From NCBI GenBank assembly GCA_028277405.1, contig JANQGH010000062.1:62001-126000 (forward strand): a DNA stretch of 64,000 nucleotides, given 5' to 3'. Below the pieces are notes generated by a model. That model did not search any database. It was not told the origin of the DNA and saw only the letters and a program-made list of their open reading frames with translations. Source of the stretch: Alphaproteobacteria bacterium. GTDB lineage: Bacteria; Pseudomonadota; Alphaproteobacteria; DSM-16000; Inquilinaceae. Below, piece by piece: positions 1 to 8,482 of the stretch (position 1 is its first letter; the number at the start of each line of letters is the position of its first letter). The position numbers were made by a program, and so were the translations under genes.

Positions 1-91
1 TGTTCAGGCACCTTGGGTTGGATCGCGCCCGTCCTTGACCGCCTTGAGACGGCAAATTGATATCTTCGGCCAAGTCGGTATCGTCATCGGC

Positions 92-1123
92 ATGATTGTC
101 CAGGCGAGAACGCGTCCGGTCACCAGCCTGAGGCTGCTGTGCGATGCCGCCGCGACGCACGGCATCGACGCGGCGGCCTGTCTTGAGGACACGGGCATCA
201 CGGTCGAAGACCTGGCGGACGCGGCGTCGCTGCACACGACCCAGCAGGAACTGCAGGCGATCGAGAACTATGTCCGGCTCGCGCCCGACAATGTCGGGCT
301 GGGCTGGGGCGTGGGCCAGGCCATGCATGTCAACGCGTTCGGCGTCTGGGGGTTCGCCATCCTCACCAGCCCGACCCTGAGGTCGGCCATCCAAACTTCG
401 CTGGACTACATCAAGCTGTCCTTCGTGATTGCGGACATGAGGCTGGCGGAAGACGGATCGAGGGGCGGGCTGGTCTTCGACATGACCGGGCTTGCGCCGA
501 CCGTGCATCGGTTTCTTCTGGAACGGCATTCGGCCGTCGCCGTGAACTTTATCAGGGCACTCGTCCAACAGCCGGAAGCCGCGGACTTTCGCATTGAGAC
601 ACCGGAGGGCGACCAAGACTACGCCGCCCGGCTATCCGGCATCAGCGGCATCCCCGTTGTGACCGGGATGCAGGCGCACGCGCTGACCTTCGACGCCGAA
701 CTGCTTGACCAGCCCTTGCCCAAATCCGATCCGATTTCGCTGAGGTTCTGCCTGGAGCAGTGCAAGGCCCTGGCGGAGCAGAACGACAACGCCCTGCCGC
801 CCTGGTCGCAGAAGGTGCGCGACGCGATCATCGACGACATCGGGTCGGACCAGAAGATCGAGGACATCTCGGAGAAACTGACCGTCACGGAGCGGACCCT
901 GCGGCGGCGGCTGACAGAGGAAGGAACCTCGTTTCGCGAACTCTACACCGACATCCGCATGGCCCTGGCGCACGAGTTGCTGGAAACGGCGGGGCTGAAT
1001 GTTGAGACTGTCGCATGGCGCGTCGGGTACGCCGAGCCGGCGAGCTTTGCGCGGGCGTTTGCCAAGAAGTTCGGGACAACCCCAGGCGACGTTCGCCGGT
1101 CGAATTCGCGCCAGGTCGCTTGA
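92..1123 (+). CDS. AraC-family transcriptional regulator (AraC_E type)
   Basis: 343-residue DNA-binding regulator. The N-terminal two thirds resemble the 'arabinose-binding domain of AraC regulators' family found in regulators of aromatic and amino-acid catabolism; the last ~90 residues are a double helix-turn-helix (second helix region around VAWRVGYAEPASFARAFAKKFG). ATG at 92 is preferred over the in-frame TTG at 35 because homologous regulators begin near the VTSLRLLCDAA segment, but neither start has a clear Shine-Dalgarno sequence. It is convergent with the dehydrogenase/tautomerase operon to its right and is the obvious candidate regulator of it; that link is inferred from position only. 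Confidence 0.85.
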   Translation: MIVQARTRPVTSLRLLCDAAATHGIDAAACLEDTGITVEDLADAASLHTTQQELQAIENYVRLAPDNVGLGWGVGQAMHVNAFGVWGFAILTSPTLRSAIQTSLDYIKLSFVIADMRLAEDGSRGGLVFDMTGLAPTVHRFLLERHSAVAVNFIRALVQQPEAADFRIETPEGDQDYAARLSGISGIPVVTGMQAHALTFDAELLDQPLPKSDPISLRFCLEQCKALAEQNDNALPPWSQKVRDAIIDDIGSDQKIEDISEKLTVTERTLRRRLTEEGTSFRELYTDIRMALAHELLETAGLNVETVAWRVGYAEPASFARAFAKKFGTTPGDVRRSNSRQVA

Positions 1124-1145
1124 CTGAAGGGGGGCGTTCTCAACG

Positions 1146-1544
1146 TCAGGATATGGCGCCCTGATGGGCCTCCAGCCACCTGTCTTCCTCGCCCGGTTCC
1201 GGCAGAACATCGCCGCCCTCCATGACCCAGCTTGCCGGCACGTCGGTGGTATCCACGACAATCTCGCTCAACGGGACGCCGGCGCGCCGATGAAGGGAGG
1301 CCTTGATGCGGTCGACGAGTGCCTGTTTTTGCTCGACGGTTCGGCCGCCGCGCAGGCTTGCGAACAGGAAAACGCTCTTGCCGTTGATCGGCAGTTGCGG
1401 GGCATCTTCGAAAAAGAACGCGTGCACGAAACCGCGTGGCGCGCCGGTGATCTCACAATGGATGTCGGTGATGTCCGCCGCGATTTTGGGCTTGGCCGTT
1501 TCCGGGATCGTGCCGCTGACGGCATTGCACATGTAAAGAGGCAT
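1146..1544 (-). CDS. Tautomerase-superfamily protein, cis-3-chloroacrylate dehalogenase-like
   Basis: 132-residue protein whose mature N-terminus would be Pro-1 (MPLY...), the catalytic base of the tautomerase superfamily. Numbering from Pro-1, the residues matching the cis-CaaD catalytic set are His28, Arg64 and Arg67 (cis-CaaD Arg70/Arg73) and Glu108 (cis-CaaD Glu114, in VMEGG). The position of cis-CaaD Tyr103 is Asp here, so a true dehalogenase is doubtful; a hydratase or tautomerase on an unsaturated acid is more likely. A GTGGGGAA Shine-Dalgarno precedes the ATG. It is last in the operon ALDH, iron ADH, tautomerase 2, this gene, 14 nt after its neighbour. Confidence 0.85.
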   Translation of the reverse strand: MPLYMCNAVSGTIPETAKPKIAADITDIHCEITGAPRGFVHAFFFEDAPQLPINGKSVFLFASLRGGRTVEQKQALVDRIKASLHRRAGVPLSEIVVDTTDVPASWVMEGGDVLPEPGEEDRWLEAHQGAIS

Positions 1545-1558
1545 CGGGTGTTCCCCAC

Positions 1559-1873
1559 TTAACTTGGGTTTCGGATCGAGGTCACGACCTCATGCGCCGA
1601 TCGTCCGGTCTGGCGCATGCAGATGTCCGCCAGTTGCCTCAGCAACGACACGCGCTCTTTGTCCGCCAAATCTCGGTTGGCGTGCAGGGACGCGATGACG
1701 GTGGTTGACGGCCGGGCGGCGGTAAAGCCGCTGCCGGTCGGGACCACGATCCAGTCGATATCGGCGGGGGCGTTGAAGGCGCGCCGCGTGAAGCCACCGA
1801 TCTCGGACCTCAGGGCCCGCTCGGCTGCCTTCGAAACCTGCCCCTCCTGGACAATGCACATGACGGGTATCAT
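1559..1873 (-). CDS. Small tautomerase-like protein with displaced proline
   Basis: 104 residues, weakly like 4-oxalocrotonate tautomerase-type subunits. The start at 1873 is fixed by an AAGGAGC ribosome site; an upstream in-frame ATG at 1909 overlaps the previous gene and has no such site. The N-terminus reads Met-Ile-Pro-Val, so proline would not become the first residue after Met removal and the usual catalytic amine may be absent. It could be a partner subunit of the neighbouring Pro-1 protein, as in heteromeric tautomerases, or an independent enzyme. Function unproven. Confidence 0.75.
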   Translation of the reverse strand: MIPVMCIVQEGQVSKAAERALRSEIGGFTRRAFNAPADIDWIVVPTGSGFTAARPSTTVIASLHANRDLADKERVSLLRQLADICMRQTGRSAHEVVTSIRNPS

Positions 1874-1901
1874 GGTTTCTGCTCCTTGAAAAACTGCCGG
1901 T

Positions 1902-3113
1902 TCAAGCAAACGAGATCGCGCGATTGCCGGTGGCGACCGATTGCAAGATCTGGGTCACTTGGGCTTTACGCATCACGCGCGGCACGGCGTAGGAAGACCG
2001 CGCCTCCGCCAGGGCGTCGCGGGCGATTGCGTCGAAATCCTTGGGCTGGAGATCCGTCAGGTTGACCGGGATGCCGACCGTCTCGGCCAAGGCGTCGACC
2101 CGGGCGACGAACCGGTCCGCCAGCGCGTCTACGTCGGTAACCGTGCTGTCCTGGCCCAACATGGTCTCCAGCTTGGCAAAGCGGCCCTTGCAAGTGGGCC
2201 TGTTGAACCGAAGCACGCGCGGCAGAAGGATTGCGTTCGCCAGTCCGTGCGGCGTGTTGTAATGCGCGCTGATCTGGTGGGAGATGGCATGGACATAGCC
2301 GAGGCTCGCCTTGGTGAAGGCATAGCCGGCCAAAAATGAGCCCAGGGCGACCATCTCGCGGGCGCGTTCGTCGGCGCCGTTCTGGTATGCGGTTGGGAGG
2401 AAGTCGACCAACAGCTTGATCGCCATCGCGGCGTCGCGGTCGGTGTCGGCAAACCGGTTGCGCGACGTGTAGGCCTCGATCGCATGGGTCAGCGCATCCA
2501 TGCCGGTTGCCGCCGTCATGGGCGCCGGCAGGGATTTCAACAGGCCGGTGTCGAAGGCCGCCGCGATCGGGATGTATTTGGGGTCGACGAAGAACTTCTT
2601 CTTGTGGGTCTCGGTGTCCGAGATCACCGCGGCGTTGGTGACCTCCGACCCGGTGCCCGACGTGGTCGGCACGACATAGAACGGCAACAGCGGCTGGTCG
2701 ACCTTCAGGATCCCGGTCAGCTGGGCGAGCGATTTCTTGCTGGTGCTGGCCGAGGCGATGACCTTGGCGGCATCGATGGCCGAACCGCCGCCGACGGCGA
2801 ACACGGCGTCGCACCTGTTCTCGCGGCTTGCCTTCAGGCCCGCCTCCACCACCGCGAAGGTCGGGTTGGGCACGATGCCGTCGAAGGTGGTGACGGTGCA
2901 GCCTGCACCTTCGAGAAAGGCGATCAGGTCGTCGAGCATACCGTTTTTCAGCAGGAAGCTGTCGGTGACCAGAAGCGGCCGTTTCTGACCGGCCTGGATC
3001 ATGAAATCCGCCAGTTTCCGCGCCGCCCCGGCGCCTGAGAAGGTCAGGGGCTTTTGCGGGGTGCGGAAGGTCGAAAGGGCACGAAGGGTGAGCGTGATGG
3101 CCGTGTTGAGCAT
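1902..3113 (-). CDS. Iron-containing alcohol dehydrogenase
   Basis: 403-residue cytosolic NAD(P)-dependent group III alcohol dehydrogenase. The nucleotide-binding GGGSAIDAAK motif and the PTTSGTGSEVT motif are present, and the metal site is visible as Asp in AFDTGLL, His in DALTHAIEAY and the histidines of GYVHAISHQISAHYNTPHG. A GAGGA ribosome site precedes the ATG. It lies 67 nt after the aldehyde dehydrogenase in the same direction, so the pair can take an alcohol to an acid through the aldehyde. The family covers many alcohols and the substrate cannot be named from sequence. Confidence 0.9.
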   Translation of the reverse strand: MLNTAITLTLRALSTFRTPQKPLTFSGAGAARKLADFMIQAGQKRPLLVTDSFLLKNGMLDDLIAFLEGAGCTVTTFDGIVPNPTFAVVEAGLKASRENRCDAVFAVGGGSAIDAAKVIASASTSKKSLAQLTGILKVDQPLLPFYVVPTTSGTGSEVTNAAVISDTETHKKKFFVDPKYIPIAAAFDTGLLKSLPAPMTAATGMDALTHAIEAYTSRNRFADTDRDAAMAIKLLVDFLPTAYQNGADERAREMVALGSFLAGYAFTKASLGYVHAISHQISAHYNTPHGLANAILLPRVLRFNRPTCKGRFAKLETMLGQDSTVTDVDALADRFVARVDALAETVGIPVNLTDLQPKDFDAIARDALAEARSSYAVPRVMRKAQVTQILQSVATGNRAISFA

Positions 3114-3180
3114 GGGGGAATCCTCGGGGATTGGCCGACATCCCCGGTCGACCGGGGCGCGGCGGTTGGACGGCGCGCGA

Positions 3181-4632
3181 TCAGGCTTTCCTGAAGCGGC
3201 GAAGCTGGAACTTGATGAAGAGGTTGAAGGCCCTGTTGCCCCAGGGCGCGCCGATCAGCGCGTTGCCGTCGAACCAGCCCTTGCGCACCACGGCCTTGGC
3301 CTTGGAGAAGTTCAGGAACCCTTCCTTACCGTGGTAATGGCCCATGCCGGACGGGCCGACGCCGCCGAACGGCATGTCGTCAACCATGGTGTGGGTCATG
3401 ACCTCGTTGATGCAGACGCCGCCGGAGTGGGTCTCTTGCAGGATCTTCTCGGCCCGGCCCTTGTCCCAGTCGAAATAGTAGAGCGCCAGCGGACGGTCGC
3501 GATCGTTCACGAAGGCGATCGCGTCATCGAGCGTGTCGTAGGGCACGACCGGCAGCAGCGGGCCGAAGATCTCTTCGGTCATCACCCGCATGTCTTCCGA
3601 GACGTTGGTGATGACATGCATCGGCAGTTTCCTTGTGCCGTCGAACGTCTCCTTGGTCGGGTTGATGGTTACGACCGTGGCGCCGTTCTGCTCAGCGTCC
3701 CGAAGGGTGTCGAGCAGGCGATCACGCTGCCGCTCGGTGATGATCGAGGTGTAATCGGGGTTCGTCTGAAGGGACGGATAGTGCCTGGTGAAGGCTTTCA
3801 CGAAGGCCGCGACGAAGGCGTCGACCTTGGCCCGTGGCACCATGATGTAGTCGGGCGACACACAGACCTGGCCCGCGTTCAGGCCCTTGCCGAAGGCGAT
3901 CCGTTTGGCGGCCTCGTCGATCGGAAAGCTGTCATGCACGATGGCGGGCGACTTGCCGCCCAGCTCAAGCGTCACCGGCGTCAGGTTGTCGGCAGCCGCA
4001 TGCATGACGATCCGGCCGACCTGGGTGGAGCCGGTGAAGACCAGGTGATCGAAGGGCAGCTTGGTGAACTCGGTGGCCACCTCCACACCGCCATTGACGA
4101 CCACGACCTCGTCATCGGAGAAGTGCTTGGACAGCATCTCGGCCAGCAACTCGCCGGTCTTGGGCGCGAATTCGGAGGTCTTGATCATGGCCCGGTTGCC
4201 GGCCGCAAGCGCACCGACCAGCGGGGAAAGGCCCAGGAAGATCGGGAAGTTCCAAGGCACGACGATGCCGATCACGCCCAGCGGCTGGTAGTGAACCTTG
4301 GCCTTCGCGCCCAGCAGCATCAGCGGCGTGTGGCGCTTGGACGGCCGCATCCATTTGGCCAGGTTCTTCTTGTTGTAGCGGATGCCTTCCAGCACCGGCA
4401 GCAGTTCGATCATCAGGGTTTCGGCGCCGGCGCGGCCGTCGAAATCCTGGTCGACCGCGTCGATCAGGCGATCCTTGTATTCGATGATCGCGGCGTGCAG
4501 GCGGTCCAGGCGATCGATGCGTTGCTGGCGCGTCGGTGCGGGGGTAAGGCTGTAGGCGCGTTGCATCCTGGAAAGCGCGGCGCGCAGTTCATTCGCCGTG
4601 TTGTTGATTTCGACAACGTTAGCAGCAGACAT
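3181..4632 (-). CDS. Aldehyde dehydrogenase, coniferyl aldehyde dehydrogenase-like
   Basis: 483-residue NAD(P)-dependent aldehyde dehydrogenase. It shows the PWNFP cofactor motif, the catalytic Glu in TLELGGKSP and the catalytic Cys in NAGQVCVSPDY. The last ~60 residues (HTMVDDMPFGGVGPSGMGHYHG and the basic tail ending RRFRKA) resemble coniferyl aldehyde dehydrogenases and the class of fatty aldehyde dehydrogenases. The start at 4632 has an AAGGAGG ribosome site; longer in-frame starts reach 4752 but add unrelated sequence. First gene of the operon continuing through the alcohol dehydrogenase and two tautomerases. Confidence 0.9.
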   Translation of the reverse strand: MSAANVVEINNTANELRAALSRMQRAYSLTPAPTRQQRIDRLDRLHAAIIEYKDRLIDAVDQDFDGRAGAETLMIELLPVLEGIRYNKKNLAKWMRPSKRHTPLMLLGAKAKVHYQPLGVIGIVVPWNFPIFLGLSPLVGALAAGNRAMIKTSEFAPKTGELLAEMLSKHFSDDEVVVVNGGVEVATEFTKLPFDHLVFTGSTQVGRIVMHAAADNLTPVTLELGGKSPAIVHDSFPIDEAAKRIAFGKGLNAGQVCVSPDYIMVPRAKVDAFVAAFVKAFTRHYPSLQTNPDYTSIITERQRDRLLDTLRDAEQNGATVVTINPTKETFDGTRKLPMHVITNVSEDMRVMTEEIFGPLLPVVPYDTLDDAIAFVNDRDRPLALYYFDWDKGRAEKILQETHSGGVCINEVMTHTMVDDMPFGGVGPSGMGHYHGKEGFLNFSKAKAVVRKGWFDGNALIGAPWGNRAFNLFIKFQLRRFRKA

Positions 4633-4804
4633 TTCGGCCTCCTTCAGGCTGGAAAGTGTTGCGTTGTCCAAGCCCTTACGGCTCAGCATCGCGAACACTC
4701 TGGCAGCAGGAGGCACGGCCAGACATGTTGGGGCCGGACAAGTTCTTGACACTTTCGGCCATTCCGCCCGGCAGGCCGTTATAGGGCGGCGCTGGAAGAT
4801 CCGT
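4633..4804. other. Intergenic region between two leftward operons
   Basis: 172 nt separating the end of the GH39 gene from the aldehyde dehydrogenase start. It should hold the promoter of the dehydrogenase/tautomerase operon. I see no copy of the TGAGTTATCG half-site found at the LacI-controlled promoters and no clear hairpin terminator, so the two operons are probably regulated separately but read-through cannot be excluded. Confidence 0.4.
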
Positions 4805-6583
4805 TCAGCCGCGGGCTCTCACCCATCCGCTGGTCCGGCCCGACATGGAAACCGCGCGAACGGAAATCGAGCCGTCCGGGTCGCCGGCCATGACATAGGC
4901 GTTGGCCAGGATCGGCGCGTCGACGATGGCGGTGACGGTTCCGTTCCGCTCCAGCCCCACATCATAACGCAGGCCGACTTCGTCCGGGCCGGGCCAGCTG
5001 ACCAGCCATTCCTCGCCGTTCACGCCCGGCACACGGGCCAGGAACGGCTTGGGCGGGTCCGGCGCCTCGTCCGATGCACGCCTGGCCAGCACCAGAGCCA
5101 CCGACGGCAGCGGCACATCGATGTCCAGCGAGACGCCGTCGACAAACCGCCGGGCGATGCGCTCTCGCGGTTCGGCGGCACGGCGCATGTCGGCCAACGC
5201 CGCGTCGGGGGCCGACAGTTTTGGCGCGACCGGGGGCCGTGGATGCCCGCCCGCCTCCCACACGGCGAACGGGTTGTCGTCGACATCGTCGAGCGCAAGG
5301 ACGAGCACGTCCCAGGCGCCTTCGGTCTCGGGCAGCGACAATGAAACGGTTGCCGGGCCGGACAGGCGCGTTCGATCGCGGCTGTGATACAGCATCACGG
5401 CCCATGATCCGTCGGTGTGCCGGGTCGCCAGAACCCCCGGACCATCCGTATCGGGCGTCAGGCCCTTAACGGGCACGCGCGTCTCGCCGAGCTGTGCCAG
5501 CAGTTCCATAACCGTCAGGGCCGGCTTCTTGACCAGCGAGAACGGAGCCGCCTGGCGTCCCCGTTCGACCTGGTCCAGATCCGTCACATGTTCCGACTGG
5601 GCCTTGGAGACGTCGCGCCCGCCGAACAGGGCGAACTGGGTCCGCTGGCCCCATTCGCCCATGAAGCCATTGTCGTTGAACAGCATGGCGAGCGGGGTGC
5701 CCGCATCGATCATCAAGCGCTGATGCTGGTCGATGATCTTGGTGATCATCGCCGGCGCATAGGCGGTCGCGCGCCAGGTATGGTGCTGCCACCAGCCCAC
5801 CTGGGGGTCGCATTCATTGTTGATCAGCGGCAGGTCGGCCAGCCGCTCGTGGTGGGCGCGAAGATAGTCGACCGCCTGCATTTCCCGCCGGCAGATGCCG
5901 ACACTGTCGGGCGCGATGTCCTCAAAGCTCTTGCCCACGCCCTTTTCGTGGATCGAGATGAAATCCAGGCGCGGGCGTTCGCCGGTCAGATGGTTGTGGC
6001 CCGTGTCGCAATGCGCGACGAACGCCTTGAACATGGGCGACAGGGTGCGCGCCGTGCCCGGCCCGCCGATGCGCAGTCCCGGCAGGCCCGCGTCGAGGCC
6101 AGCGACACAGGCGTCGTAATAGTCAAGAAAGGCCTGCGCATCGGCCGGCCACCAGGGGAGGTCGGGCTCGTTCCAGCTTTCGAAGTACCAGTCTTGCAGG
6201 GTCGCGTGTCCATAGCGGGCGGCGAGCCGCTGCACCAGTTCCGCCACCAGATCGCGCCAGCGGGGTGCCCAGCCCTGACCGGTAAAATCAAAGCTGTCCG
6301 ACGGGTTGCCCATGATTTCGAAGAACGGCGTGAAGCCGTTCTCGACCATGACGTCGCAGGCCTCCTCCAGCAGCGTGAAGTCGTAACCGGCGCCGCGCAC
6401 GCGCACCAGGTTCAAGAGGAAGTGCGGCCGCAGATACTGCACCCCGCGCCGAGGCGTCGCCGCGACCAGGGTCAGCGTGCGCTGCATTTCCGGCGTCAAC
6501 AGCAGCTCGCCGGGCGAGAACCCCGTGCCGCGCCAGAAGCGGGAGAGCGTGTGCGCCCGCTCAAGATCGGGCGTGACCGTCAC
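4805..6583 (-). CDS. GH39 alpha-L-iduronidase-like glycoside hydrolase
   Basis: 592 residues, no signal peptide, so cytosolic. It follows human alpha-L-iduronidase from the N-terminal FWRGTGFSP segment through the C-terminal beta domain. Residues matching the human active site are Arg52 and His54 (human Arg89, His91), Asn138-Glu139 in WNEPD (Asn181, acid/base Glu182), His212 and Lys214 (His262, carboxylate-binding Lys264), Glu257 in NNECDP (nucleophile Glu299), Asp304 in FNDNGF (Asp349) and Arg314 (Arg363). The human alignment is from memory. Conservation of the carboxylate-binding residues argues for an L-iduronic (or other uronic) acid in the -1 site rather than xylose. The start codon overlaps the stop of the IolB-like gene by 4 nt (ATGA), last in the transporter operon. 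Confidence 0.9.
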   Translation of the reverse strand: MTVTPDLERAHTLSRFWRGTGFSPGELLLTPEMQRTLTLVAATPRRGVQYLRPHFLLNLVRVRGAGYDFTLLEEACDVMVENGFTPFFEIMGNPSDSFDFTGQGWAPRWRDLVAELVQRLAARYGHATLQDWYFESWNEPDLPWWPADAQAFLDYYDACVAGLDAGLPGLRIGGPGTARTLSPMFKAFVAHCDTGHNHLTGERPRLDFISIHEKGVGKSFEDIAPDSVGICRREMQAVDYLRAHHERLADLPLINNECDPQVGWWQHHTWRATAYAPAMITKIIDQHQRLMIDAGTPLAMLFNDNGFMGEWGQRTQFALFGGRDVSKAQSEHVTDLDQVERGRQAAPFSLVKKPALTVMELLAQLGETRVPVKGLTPDTDGPGVLATRHTDGSWAVMLYHSRDRTRLSGPATVSLSLPETEGAWDVLVLALDDVDDNPFAVWEAGGHPRPPVAPKLSAPDAALADMRRAAEPRERIARRFVDGVSLDIDVPLPSVALVLARRASDEAPDPPKPFLARVPGVNGEEWLVSWPGPDEVGLRYDVGLERNGTVTAIVDAPILANAYVMAGDPDGSISVRAVSMSGRTSGWVRARG

Positions 6584-7422
6584 TTGAACGCGTCCCGCAT
6601 GCCCTGAATGCCCGGGATGGTGTCCATCAGATGGGCATGTCTGGCCTCGAACCGCTGGACCAGGCCGCGCCGCGTGAAGCCGGCCAGGATGGTGAAGATA
6701 TAGCCCTCGTGGCCAGGCGACGTGACTGTCGGGTGATAGCCGCGATCCAGGCAGAACGTATCGCCGTGGCGGGTTACGTAGGCGCTTGGCCCTTCGCCAT
6801 CGCTGTAGCAGGTCTGGCCGCCGAACCCCGTGTCCGGGTTGAAGCGGTAATGGTAGAGCTCTTCGTGCCGCGTCTCGTCCGCACTGTCGTCGGCGTCGTG
6901 CTTGTGCGGGGGATAGCCTGACCAGCAGCCCGGATCGGCATAGAGCTCGCTGACCAGCAGGCGATGCACGCGGCCATGCTGCCGCTGGCCCAGAATGTGG
7001 CGGATACGCCGGCGGGAATGGGTCTCGCGCGAGCCGACATCGACCTCTTCAACCTCCTCCGGTGGGATGCGGAACGCCGACAGGTCAGGATCGGGCGGCG
7101 CGGCCGCGCCGGCCAAGGCGATCTCTGCGCCCCCCGGCGCCGAGAGGCGCAAGCGAACACCGGGCGGGACGTACAGCGAGTCGGCCAACCCGGCGAAGAC
7201 ATGATCGCGGCCGCCGAGCCCTTCGAAGACGCGATCGCCCGCCACCACATCGGCGGTGCCCGAGAGCGGCACGACACACAGCTCATGCTCCGGCTCCGTT
7301 ACCTCGAAGGTGGCGCCGGGCGACAGGTGGACCAGCCGGAAGGTGATCAGGCGCAGGGTTTCGTCGGCCGGGCCGACAATGGGGGCGTTGGCGTTGTCGT
7401 GGGCTGTGATCAATCGAGCCAT
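6580..7422 (-). CDS. IolB/KduI-family uronate isomerase
   Basis: 280-residue bicupin of the 5-deoxy-glucuronate isomerase (IolB) family. The second cupin carries the family metal site: the histidines of WSGYPPHKHD, Glu in EELYHYRFNP and His in GYHPTVTSPG. IolB normally interconverts 5-deoxy-D-glucuronate and a 2-deoxy-5-keto-gluconate in myo-inositol breakdown, but no other iol gene is present here. Placed between an ABC importer and an iduronidase-like hydrolase, and regulated with a KduD-like dehydrogenase, it more likely isomerises a released uronic acid from aldose to ketose form. That substrate is an inference. Confidence 0.88.
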   Translation of the reverse strand: MARLITAHDNANAPIVGPADETLRLITFRLVHLSPGATFEVTEPEHELCVVPLSGTADVVAGDRVFEGLGGRDHVFAGLADSLYVPPGVRLRLSAPGGAEIALAGAAAPPDPDLSAFRIPPEEVEEVDVGSRETHSRRRIRHILGQRQHGRVHRLLVSELYADPGCWSGYPPHKHDADDSADETRHEELYHYRFNPDTGFGGQTCYSDGEGPSAYVTRHGDTFCLDRGYHPTVTSPGHEGYIFTILAGFTRRGLVQRFEARHAHLMDTIPGIQGMRDAFK

Positions 7423-7423
7423 G

Positions 7424-8482
7424 TTATGCGGTCACCGAGTTGGAGTGCGGGGCGGAGAACTGGCCGGCATCGAACGCGTTGGCCAGCGTCAGACTGTCGG
7501 CGTGGTGGCAGGCGACCGCGTGGCCGTCCTGGCCGGTGGATGTAAGGGCCGGCTTGTCGCTGCGGCAGATATCCGTCGCGAACCGGCAGCGGGGGTGGAA
7601 GGGGCAGCCCGGCGGCGGGTTCGCCGGATCGGCGACCTCCCCCGGCAGCCGGATGCGCGAGGCCCGGCCGCGCATGGCCGGGTCCGGTATCGGCACGGCG
7701 GACAGCAACGCCTCGGTGTAGGGATGCTTCGGCGCCTCGAACAGGCGGTCGGTCGGGGCGATCTCGACCAGGTTGCCGACATACATGACGGCCACGCGGT
7801 CGCAGATGTGCTGGACGACCGACAGATCGTGGCTGACGAACAGGTAGGTCAGGCCGAAATCCCGCTGCAGGTCTTTCAGCAAGTTGATGGTCTGGGCCTG
7901 CACGCTGACGTCAAGCGCCGAGACCGCCTCGTCGGCGATCAGCAGTTTCGGTTCGGAGGCCAGCGCGCGTGCGATGCCGATGCGCTGGCGCTCGCCGCCG
8001 GAGAAGGCGTGGGGGTAGCGGTGCATCGTTTCTGGCCTGAGCCCGACGCGGGTCATCAAGGCGGCGACCCGTTGGCGCAGCGCCTCGCCGGCGGCCATCT
8101 TGTTGACCTTCAGCACCTCGCCAATGATGTCGACGACCGGCAGGCGCGGGTTCAGCGAGCTTTGCGGGTCCTGGAACACCAGCCGGATCTCGCGCCGGAA
8201 GCGGGCCAGCGCCGCCTCGTCGAGCGTCGCCAGGTCGACGGGACCGTCGGCGGCGTGATAGCGCATCTGCCCGCCGGTCGGCTGATAGACGCGCAACAGC
8301 GCGCGCGTAATCGTCGACTTGCCGCAGCCGGACTCGCCGACGAGCCCCAGCGTCTCGCCCTCCAGCACATCGAAGCTGACGCCATCGACGGCCCGCACCT
8401 GGCCCTTCACCCGGCGCAAGAGACCGGCGCGCAACGTGAAGTGCACCTTCAGGTCGCGGATCTCGACCAGCGGGCGGCTCAC
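7424..8482 (-). CDS. ABC transporter ATPase, OppF/DppF type (importer 1)
   Basis: 352-residue ATP-binding subunit of an oligopeptide/oligosaccharide importer. Walker A GESGCGKST lies around residue 50, followed by signature FSGGERQR, Walker B LLIADEAVSALD and the C-terminal oligo_HPY segment with cysteines (GCPFHPRCRFATDIC). The GTG start at 8482 overlaps the stop of the OppD-type gene as GTGA; longer in-frame starts run into that gene. One nucleotide separates it from the IolB-like gene. Confidence 0.92.
   Translation of the reverse strand: MSRPLVEIRDLKVHFTLRAGLLRRVKGQVRAVDGVSFDVLEGETLGLVGESGCGKSTITRALLRVYQPTGGQMRYHAADGPVDLATLDEAALARFRREIRLVFQDPQSSLNPRLPVVDIIGEVLKVNKMAAGEALRQRVAALMTRVGLRPETMHRYPHAFSGGERQRIGIARALASEPKLLIADEAVSALDVSVQAQTINLLKDLQRDFGLTYLFVSHDLSVVQHICDRVAVMYVGNLVEIAPTDRLFEAPKHPYTEALLSAVPIPDPAMRGRASRIRLPGEVADPANPPPGCPFHPRCRFATDICRSDKPALTSTGQDGHAVACHHADSLTLANAFDAGQFSAPHSNSVTA

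Noticed and set aside
1146..1544. True cis-3-chloroacrylate dehalogenase
   Set aside because: The position of catalytic Tyr103 is Asp, and no haloalkane dehalogenase is nearby, so only the family relationship is claimed.
3001..4749. Plus-strand open frame of 582 codons
   Set aside because: Antisense shadow of the aldehyde dehydrogenase, whose catalytic and cofactor motifs are all on the other strand.
6580..7422. Myo-inositol catabolism
   Set aside because: Only the IolB-type gene is present; none of the other iol genes occurs in the window.
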